This document shows, in pieces, positions 31,728 to 31,869 of a stretch of 31,869 bases of DNA (position 1 is the stretch's first letter; each line of letters starts with the position of its first letter). The DNA is from an uncultured Clostridium sp. (GTDB lineage: Bacteria > Bacillota > Clostridia > Lachnospirales > Lachnospiraceae): positions 1-31,869 of the forward strand of contig NZ_URHZ01000065.1 of NCBI RefSeq assembly GCF_900547735.1, read 5' to 3'. The position numbers and the translations under genes were made by a program. The notes beneath the pieces were generated by a model. The model saw nothing but the letters and a program-made list of their open reading frames with translations, made no database searches and had not been told where the DNA came from.

Positions 31728-31869
31728 TACAAAATATTATTATTTTCTATTTTTCCTTTACATTTTATAATAAATCAATAAATAAACTATAAAAAATACC
31801 ACTGTTTACTACATAAACAAAGTATAAATTTCTAATTATCTTTTTATATTTTCTTAAATGCTCGTAAAG

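Overview
The window looks like chromosome from a spore-forming, gut-type member of the Lachnospiraceae (Clostridium symbiosum / Enterocloster-like). This is inferred from the sporulation regulator SpoIIID with its sigma-E promoter, Firmicutes-type AGGAGG ribosome sites, TRAP and TAXI-TRAP transporters, a lipoprotein form of trigger factor and moderate G+C. No rRNA, tRNA, CRISPR, phage or transposase gene was seen. Many genes start downstream of the longest possible start, and I moved starts to the best ribosome site.

Layout. 1-2600: a glutaminase and an Nramp-fold transporter behind a perfect sigma-A promoter, ending in a terminator. 2756-4006: a poorly understood group of minus-strand reading frames encoding a signal-anchored membrane protein. 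4461-5693: a small GNAT protein, a PrcB-like lipoprotein and spoIIID. 5803-13361: a two-operon catabolic locus. One operon holds the solute-binding protein, both TRAP permeases and a cysteine hydrolase. The other holds an MBL-fold lactonase-like enzyme, a UPF0261/Tm-1-like protein and a class II aldolase. A GntR/FCD regulator lies between them, and all three promoters carry the same TTGGAYAC-type operator words. 14043-16976: a degenerate phosphoribosyltransferase-like protein and RecQ. 17509-20856: a CBM9-like protein, a HAD hydrolase, xanthine phosphoribosyltransferase and secreted trigger factor. 21028-26586: a minus-strand operon of S1-domain protein, small alarmone synthetase, GDPD, D-aminoacyl-tRNA deacylase and M18 aminopeptidase. 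26859-28095: a PHP hydrolase facing a lipoprotein. 28461-31612: a TAXI-TRAP binding protein and fused permease with an attenuator-like hairpin between them.

Two kinds of non-coding repeat run through the gaps. The first is a family of 90-142 bp MITE-like elements with GTAACAGTTCAG-type inverted ends; four copies are flanked by 8-bp direct repeats. One copy has rewritten the C-terminus of recQ. The second is a pair of about 285-bp structured elements (13481-13768 and 17212-17495). Their stems differ in sequence but keep pairing, and short loop words are invariant, which points to a structured RNA or a long hairpin element. These repeats and the lactonase/TRAP regulon are the most interesting parts of the window.
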